From positions 62,001 to 126,000 of the forward strand of contig JAMYHX010000049.1 in assembly GCA_025529335.1 (NCBI GenBank): DNA of 64,000 bases. Direction: 5' to 3'. How positions within the stretch are numbered: position 1 is the first letter of the stretch; each line of letters opens with the position of its first letter. A program made the position numbers and the translations under genes. This document shows, in pieces, positions 57,859 through 64,000 of this stretch. This DNA comes from Rhizopus sp. PT2906 (taxonomy: Eukaryota; Mucoromycota; Mucoromycetes; Mucorales; Rhizopodaceae). The notes below the pieces were generated by a model. That model ran no database searches. It was not told the origin of the DNA and saw nothing but the letters and a program-made list of their open reading frames with translations.

Positions 57859-60807
57859 ATGCGATTTCCCCTTCAGCCGTCGCTAGGGACAGTGTTGGCG
57901 ATCCTGACTTGTCTTCAAGCGTTTGGAGTATACATTTATCTGAAGGGATTTCTTTTAACACGACAGACATTGAATATACGTGGGTATTCACGCACTCCCT
58001 GGGACCGTCTCCCTCTCTCATCTGCCTCATCACCGACCGTGTTGCCTTCTATTTCATCTGGATATGCATTTAATCGAACCATCATAATTGTCATTGACGC
58101 ATTACGTTTTGATTTTTCAGTACATAGCAACCACACGGATCATTACCTCAACAAGCTTCCTGTGATTCAACGACTCTTGGATACTCGGCCTCAGTCGTCA
58201 CTTTTATTTCAATTTCGTGCTGATCCACCTACAACGACGATGCAGCGCATCAAGGGGTTGATGACAGGATCACTACCTACTTTTATCGATGTCGGTTCTA
58301 ATTTTGCTTCATCCGAGGTACAAGAGGATCACCTTTTGCATCACGTCAAACAGCGCTACAATAATATTTACTTTATGGGAGACGATACCTGGGTCCACTT
58401 ATATCCGGATGTCTTTGATCGACCCGACCGTACCTTTGACAGCGACAGCTTCAAGATGCTTGATCTCGATTCAGTGGACGATTCGATCTTGTCTCACCTT
58501 TGGCCCCTGATGGCCAGTGACGACTGGGAACTCGCGGTCGCTCACTTTTTAGGGGTTGATCATTGTGGACATACCCATGGTCCGTCTCACCCCAACATGG
58601 CAAGAAAACTCAACCAGATGAACACGGTGATTGAAAGGATTTTGGATCAGGTCGATAACAATACCTTGTTTATTCTCATGGGCGATCATGGCATGTCTCC
58701 CGAGGGAGATCACGGAGGAGAAAGCTTGGAAGAGCTCATGAGTACTCTGTTTATTCATTCTGGAAGGCCGCTAGGTTTAGGTTCACATCCTGAGCCACAG
58801 GAAAAAACGTACTACCGACATCTTTTTGAACGTGTTCATGATGCCCGGGTGAATAGGCTTGGATATGACATAAAGGCTATTTCGGAAAGGTTACGGTACG
58901 ATGCTTCAAGCTATCCTGTCGTAGCTCAAGTGAATCTCGTGCCTACACTATCGTACCTTTTACAAGTCCCTATACCTTTTGGAAATCTTGGTGCTATCAT
59001 ACCTGACCTATTGTTACCTGACAAGCCATCAAACAGTAAGATATACAACCTACTTCATATCGTTGGACAGTTTCGCACCAATGCTCTGCAAGTATATGAT
59101 TATCTCATTCATTATTCTCAGCAAACGAGGCAACCGGATTTTTCAACCACACAATTAGGACCTATCCTCAAGCATTTATACGACGCTGATAATATCATGT
59201 TTGAGCTTGCATCACAGGCATCATTCACGACATGCCTTGACAATATCACCATTTTGTCTGAGGACCAGCAGGAGCAATATATAAACTTGATTGAGCAAGC
59301 ACTTTTTGAATATGACGCGTTCTTGATCGACACAATTCAATACTGTGAATCGATTTGGGCACAGTTTGACGCAGGATCCATGCTATTGGGAATAGCCCTC
59401 TTGGGGTTCTCTGTTGTTGTATCCATGCTGTCTATGAACTTTGAGATCACACGCAACCGTTTGCTCTATTCTACTCTATTTATGGTTCCCGTCTTGTTTG
59501 CGCTTCAGCCCTTTACCATAACACTATGGCAGCATGGATGGTTTGAGAAGATGAGCTATACGGATTGGCTAGGTGTTTTGTTTTCATTCTATGTGTGCTG
59601 TCTTTTCTCTTCAGTAACTTGCTTAAAGACAAATCCATTGTCTTTGGATTGGGGCCTTATATTTATGATTAGCCTTGTACAATCCTTTACTCTAGGCTCC
59701 AATAGCTACGTTGTCTGGGAAGATGCGAGTGTAAGATATGTGCTATCTGCTCTGTCGATTCTATGGTTTACTAGAAACTGTTTATCTACAAGACATGGTC
59801 TCAATCTGGCTAGGGTTGTCCAGGCAGCAAAAGAACCACTGTTGTTTCTGATCGTCGTACGATTGACAAGTGTGACAGGCCAATGTCGCGAAGAACAGTT
59901 CCCGTACTGCCAATACCTTCATCATGACTTTTTATCATTTGACAGTTATTCCGCAACCTTTGTCTCCATCAGTTTTATTGCCACAGTCATCCTTGTCCTA
60001 TTTTACTCATCTCTGCTGCTGAAGCGTAGTGTAGGCAAAGACAGGGTACCACATAGCGTCTATCGGCTGTGCGGCATGGTTGTGGCTATCAGAATGGTTG
60101 TCGAAATTCATCAGAGTTCAACCGAAACTGCTACTGGCTGGGTGATGGTTCCAGTGGTGGTTCGAAAGATACTCGATGTCTACTTGCCACGTTTTGTCTA
60201 TGCTCTGTGTGTATTTATCTCTGCATATGTGGTTCATCAAAGAACTTGTTACAGCAAGACACAGCAAGGCTGGGTATTACTGTTCATATGGAGTACGATG
60301 CTGGCCATGCTCCAACGACCACTTGCAAGCTTAATTCTTCTTCTTTCTCCTTGGGTAGTTCGTCTGTTATCTAATGGTGATCAAACAAGCTTGTTGTTAA
60401 GATTGACTCTCTTGCAGTTCTTTGGGCATCACCTCTTCTTTGTCACAGGCCACCAGGCGACATTTACTTCTCTACCATGGAAGGCAGCATTTGTAGGATT
60501 TGATGACATGAATTACTATGGTGGTATGGTCTTGGTGACACTTTCGACTTTGGCGGGGTATATCATCTCTTGGATAGGTTGGCTCGTTCTTCTGTCAAAG
60601 GAAGCCTCCAAACGGGATATCAAGCAATCTCTCTTTCTTTTGATACTCATGCAGGCTGTTCCGACTTTCCTGTGTGCTATATTTGTATTTATTTTAAGAC
60701 GACATTTAATGACCTGGAAGATATTCGCTCCCCGTTTCTTATTTCAAATTTTGTTAGATATTGGTGCACACTTGGCAGCCAATGTGTTGGAAAGAATGTC
60801 TGCATAA
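57859..60807 (+). CDS. GPI13: GPI ethanolamine phosphate transferase 3 (PIG-O/Gpi13)
   Basis: A single exon of 982 residues, close to yeast Gpi13 (1017). An N-terminal signal anchor (GTVLAILTCLQAFGVYIYLK) precedes the alkaline-phosphatase-like lumenal domain: IIIVIDALRFDF (metal/nucleophile strand), PPTTTMQRIKGLMTGSLPTF with the catalytic Thr, YFMGDDTW, FLGVDHCGHTHGP and ILMGDHGMSPEGDHGG. The remaining 500 residues are a long array of membrane helices. The enzyme adds phosphoethanolamine to the third mannose of the GPI anchor in the ER, the link later joined to protein by the transamidase that contains GAB1. The lack of introns is notable in this intron-rich window. Confidence 0.95.
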   Translation: MRFPLQPSLGTVLAILTCLQAFGVYIYLKGFLLTRQTLNIRGYSRTPWDRLPLSSASSPTVLPSISSGYAFNRTIIIVIDALRFDFSVHSNHTDHYLNKLPVIQRLLDTRPQSSLLFQFRADPPTTTMQRIKGLMTGSLPTFIDVGSNFASSEVQEDHLLHHVKQRYNNIYFMGDDTWVHLYPDVFDRPDRTFDSDSFKMLDLDSVDDSILSHLWPLMASDDWELAVAHFLGVDHCGHTHGPSHPNMARKLNQMNTVIERILDQVDNNTLFILMGDHGMSPEGDHGGESLEELMSTLFIHSGRPLGLGSHPEPQEKTYYRHLFERVHDARVNRLGYDIKAISERLRYDASSYPVVAQVNLVPTLSYLLQVPIPFGNLGAIIPDLLLPDKPSNSKIYNLLHIVGQFRTNALQVYDYLIHYSQQTRQPDFSTTQLGPILKHLYDADNIMFELASQASFTTCLDNITILSEDQQEQYINLIEQALFEYDAFLIDTIQYCESIWAQFDAGSMLLGIALLGFSVVVSMLSMNFEITRNRLLYSTLFMVPVLFALQPFTITLWQHGWFEKMSYTDWLGVLFSFYVCCLFSSVTCLKTNPLSLDWGLIFMISLVQSFTLGSNSYVVWEDASVRYVLSALSILWFTRNCLSTRHGLNLARVVQAAKEPLLFLIVVRLTSVTGQCREEQFPYCQYLHHDFLSFDSYSATFVSISFIATVILVLFYSSLLLKRSVGKDRVPHSVYRLCGMVVAIRMVVEIHQSSTETATGWVMVPVVVRKILDVYLPRFVYALCVFISAYVVHQRTCYSKTQQGWVLLFIWSTMLAMLQRPLASLILLLSPWVVRLLSNGDQTSLLLRLTLLQFFGHHLFFVTGHQATFTSLPWKAAFVGFDDMNYYGGMVLVTLSTLAGYIISWIGWLVLLSKEASKRDIKQSLFLLILMQAVPTFLCAIFVFILRRHLMTWKIFAPRFLFQILLDIGAHLAANVLERMSA

Positions 60808-60925
60808 TTTATACCATTAATAAAAGCATATTCTTTATTAGATTTCATATAAAAAAGAAGTGGGGGCATAATAAGCATATTCTTAGAGAGAAGGGAATCA
60901 TATGATCATATTCATTTTTTTTTTT

Positions 60926-61834
60926 TTAGCTTTCATCGCTATTCTCATCCTCCTCGTCTTCAGAAGGCTGTTGTGATTGTCGAGATGTAGAAGGCATAGG
61001 AAAAGCAATGGATACAGCTGGTCTTTCTTTTATGAGCTCTTCTAACCGAGCATCATCCTTTTCTACAATCAGGGCCTTGAGCCATTTAATCTCTCTTTCG
61101 AGTTCATGGACTTTTTGTTCCATTCGTTTTGCCTTTTCCGTCATCTCACAAGCAGTACTTTGAAGGGCCTTTTCTCTCATTTTCTTTTTGATACGAAAAC
61201 GAGCCGATGCAGCGGTATTTCTTTTTCGTTTATCTTCCTTTGATAGTTTTTGAGATCTTCTGCTACCCGAACTCTCTACGCTGCTATAACTCCGTGCGCC
61301 ATCTCCAATGACGGGTTCATCCTCTTTGCCTTCTTCACTATTTGAATGTATATGTTGCTGTTCCATATGTTGGTTATGTTGCATCAGAAATGAGTCGTCC
61401 AAGTGTTGCTTGACACTTGTCACTTCAGATGGTCTACTGTTATTGTTCTCGGCCAAGAACATGGACTCATATTTTTGTGTGGAAGGATGCTGTTCCTCTG
61501 GAAAATAGAAAGGAGTGGGCGAGCTCAGGGCGCTTGAGTGTTGAGAAGGGTAAAGATCGACTGGTTTCTGGCTGATTGTCACGTGTGGTGTGTATCTATT
61601 GACAGTCTCTTGTAAAAATGATAAAATAAGTTAAAGGATGGTAAATATCTATATGTGTGTACCATGAGTCAACATCATATCTGAAGATGGATCGTCATCA
61701 TCATAAAGAATGGCTATATGCTTTGATGATGAGGATGAATTGGGAGGATAGTTGGTTGCATAATAGTTTTCTGGTTGTGAGGTCGGTAGCATGAATTGAC
61801 TTGACCAATCTGTTTGTTGTTTATTGTTCACCAT
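60926..61834 (-). CDS. Cys3/MetR-type bZIP transcription factor
   Basis: Two exons (61834-61663, 61608-60926) give 284 residues. The N-terminal two thirds are disordered, rich in S, Q, H and acidic residues, as in an activation domain. The basic region is at about 183-201 (KRKRNTAASARFRIKKK) with the leucine zipper to about 245 (MEQKVHELEREIKWLKALIV). This basic region is essentially that of Neurospora CYS3 and Aspergillus MetR, activators of sulfur-assimilation genes. The tail is acidic (SEDEEDENSDES). Immediately upstream on the same strand (201 nt) is the Met30/SCON2-type F-box gene, whose product in other fungi targets this class of factor. Confidence 0.9.
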
Positions 61835-62035
61835 CCCATCGAATGAATGATATATGCTTTTGTCCTGTTATGTCTACCAGAAAAAAAAAAAAGAAGGAAA
61901 AGGGGGGCACGCATGAAGGATGTATGGACGAAAGGGGGGAAAGCAAAGTAATGGCTTGTGTTTTACAAAAAATGTCGTAATATCTTAAATTCGATAATAC
62001 AGCACTTAAATCGCGTCATTTGTTATTTTTTATTA

Positions 62036-63886
62036 TCATTTTTGTATTCTGCCAAAGTCCCAGATTTTTATTTCTCCATTATCAGCGGCAGAGATAATTT
62101 TTGTATCACTCAATGCAACAGCCGTCACTGGGGAGCTATGTCCTTCGAGTGCATAAAGACAACGGCCCGTTTCCGTATCCCAGATACGTAATGTCTTGTC
62201 ATGGGAACCAGAGACGATGTGAAGCTTATCAAAGTCAAGTCCCCAGATACCTTGGATATGACCAAACAACGTACGGAGGCATTGACCACTATGCAGATCC
62301 CAAATCTTGATGGTATTGTCAAGTGAGCTGGATATAATGATGGGTAGATCAGACGCAGTTGACTGTGAAGGTTTAAAAGGCTCAGCATTATTAGGGTATG
62401 TTGCAGGTGTTGGACGTATGACTTCTGTATTCGAACAACTCGTTCTCTGAACAAATACTTGTTGTTGTTCTGTACTGCGCTCAGGCAATGATGTTTTACT
62501 CTTTAGTCGATGTTTAAATCCATGTGGACTAGGTAGGGCAACCTGTACCTGTCCGACATGTCCTCGATAGACTTGTATACATGAACGAGAGTGTAGATCC
62601 CATAAGCGAATGGTAGCATCGTCGCTACTTGAAATAAGCATTTGACCCTGTTGGCATATTCGAACGGAGTTGACCCACTCAGAGTGGCCGACGAGCGTAC
62701 AACATTCTCCAATATCAAAGTTCCAAACGCGGATAGTATGATCTGTAGATCCGCTCGCCAAAATACGAGAGTCAAAGTGTAGACTGAGGACACCGCCTGT
62801 ATGACCTTCAAGGGTTCGGATGCACTGACCGGTATGATAATTCCAAATCTTGAGTGTATTGTCCATCGCACCTGTCACAAGCTTGGCATCATCAAATTGA
62901 AGGGCCCTCACTCCACGTGAATGACCTGTAAGTATCTTGATAAGTTCGCCTGTCTCTAGATGCCACACTCGTACGGTTTTATCGAGTGAGCCAGTAATGA
63001 CTAATTTTGCAATTTCACAAAATTGAACACACATTACGCCATCTGTGTGTCCATTGAGAGTGAGAAGGCTATGGTTATTATTCCGCCAATTTCTTTCAAC
63101 TATTAAGCGTTCACTATAGACATCTTTCCAAGGCCTTCTACGCGGTGGCGGCGAAATCAAAGGTTGTGTATTTACTGTTTCAATTCGCTGCCTTTTGATA
63201 TTACAGCTATCCTGAGGTGAGCCAATCGTAGGCGCAGGACCACATGCAATCTGAATAGGTGATGTCGTGCTAGTGTCATTCATCATTCTTTTCCGTTTAT
63301 AAGCAGATCTTGTCTTTTTATCTAATAAAGGTAATCCCCATCCACATTTCTCACACTTTTTATCAATATGTTGCTCACACATACGATGCCACAGTTGATC
63401 GTCATCGGCAATTTCTTTCCATTTGGTTGATACTTGTGCAGCGTGACATAGTGATTTCGCATCCAAGTGTGAGAATATCGCCAACGTTATCTCTTTTGGA
63501 AAGACTGATACAAAATCAATGCGGAGTAAGGGTTGCGTTGCATTAAATAGAAATGATAATTGTGGCATACAGCAAGTGGATATTAGACCTTTAAGTATCA
63601 ATATACGCTGATCTGAAGGTGCTGCTGCAAATAATGACCAGATATGTGAAATAGCTTCCTTATCCGCTGTCGGTAATCGTTCGATTTCCTAATCATAAAC
63701 AATTAAACTGTTGAACTTAAGTCAATTCTTTTCTACCTCTTGCACTTGTTGAGCGCTAAATTCATCTGGTCCTCTATTCTTTACTAAGTCGGGCCTATGT
63801 CTATAACATAATTTTTGCTTATTGCTGACTTGAGATGGAACATGACGGAATAAGAATGAATGTAGCCTTTCTTTATCTTTGCTCAT
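62036..63886 (-). CDS. MET30: Met30/SCON2-type F-box WD40 ubiquitin ligase receptor
   Basis: Two exons (63886-63737, 63688-62036) give 600 residues. The N terminus carries the Met30 family block (LCYRHRPDLVKN, IERLPTADKEAISHIWSLFA). The F-box is at about 107-152 (DFVSVFPKEITLAIFSHLDA) followed by WHRMCEQHIDKKCEKCGW. Seven WD40 repeats fill residues about 240-600, with an insert of about 60 residues in the fifth (after GHVGQVQ). Met30, SCON2 and SconB are substrate receptors of SCF ligases that shut off sulfur-assimilation genes by acting on Met4/CYS3/MetR when sulfur is plentiful. The tandem bZIP gene downstream makes a regulatory pair. Confidence 0.95.
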
Positions 63887-64000
63887 AAAGAGAAAAAAAT
63901 AAAAAAGGAAAAAAGGAAAGGGGGGATGGAGCTTATTTATTGATTTAAAAAAACAAGGGCACGTGAGGACAAGACGATAGAACCGCTTTCCCCCTTTTTT
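63887..64000. other. Window end, MET30 upstream region
   Basis: A/T and purine-rich promoter sequence with a CACGTG E-box at about 63960-63965. In other fungi CACGTG is the core site of Cbf1 in sulfur-gene promoters. No gene. Confidence 0.5.

Overview
This is a fungal nuclear contig, most likely from an early-diverging, AT-rich fungus of the Mucoromycota (Mucorales-like). The evidence is the introns of about 45-60 nt with GT-AG ends, T-rich leaders in front of start codons, fungal gene families (Atg22, Rrg7, Snx4, Anp1/Mnn9, Cas1, Cys3-type bZIP, Met30), and decayed Tc1-like and Helitron-like elements. I see no bacterial, viral or organellar genes. Exon joins were worked out by hand from splice signals, reading phase and family similarity; every multi-exon model reported closes on a whole number of codons.

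Layout. 0-11 kb: F-BAR/SH3 protein (+), YAF9 (-), exocyst SEC5 (-), two small unknown ORFs (-), RRG7 (-), uridine phosphorylase (+), FYVE-RING ligase PIB1-like (+). 11-18.5 kb: glycerol-3-phosphate acyltransferase-like protein (+), Helitron scrap, ribosomal protein S27 (+), GPI transamidase subunit PIG-U/GAB1 (+), mitofusin FZO1 (-). 18.5-21 kb: gene-poor. 21-28 kb: RNase P subunit RPR2/Rpp21 (+), sorting nexin SNX4 (+), ATG22-like transporter (+), SWIRM protein (+). 28-32.6 kb: gene-poor island with a dead Tc1-like transposase. 32.6-42.2 kb: splicing factor CLF1 (+), fatty aldehyde dehydrogenase HFD1-like (-), a membrane microprotein candidate (-), an Anp1/Mnn9 mannosyltransferase (-), DDI1 (+). 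42.4-49 kb: GCK-III/Ste20-type kinase (+), a degenerate kinesin-like protein (-), GTPBP1-type GTPase (-). 50-57 kb: Cas1 10-TM O-acetyltransferase-like protein (+), ribosomal protein L39 (+), a 2 kb spacer, two small unknown genes (+), RNA polymerase subunit RPB5 (-). 57.8-64 kb: GPI ethanolamine phosphate transferase PIG-O/GPI13 (+), a Cys3-type bZIP (-) and a Met30/SCON2-type F-box WD40 protein (-).

Most genes are unrelated housekeeping neighbours. Exceptions are the adjacent Cys3-type activator and Met30-type F-box repressor, the two classical partners of fungal sulfur control, and the two unlinked GPI-anchor genes (GAB1, GPI13). The observation most worth follow-up is a 441-residue protein at 44.7-46.8 kb. 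It keeps the outline of a kinesin motor domain but lacks the P-loop, switch I and switch II residues, followed by a coiled coil: a candidate pseudokinesin.
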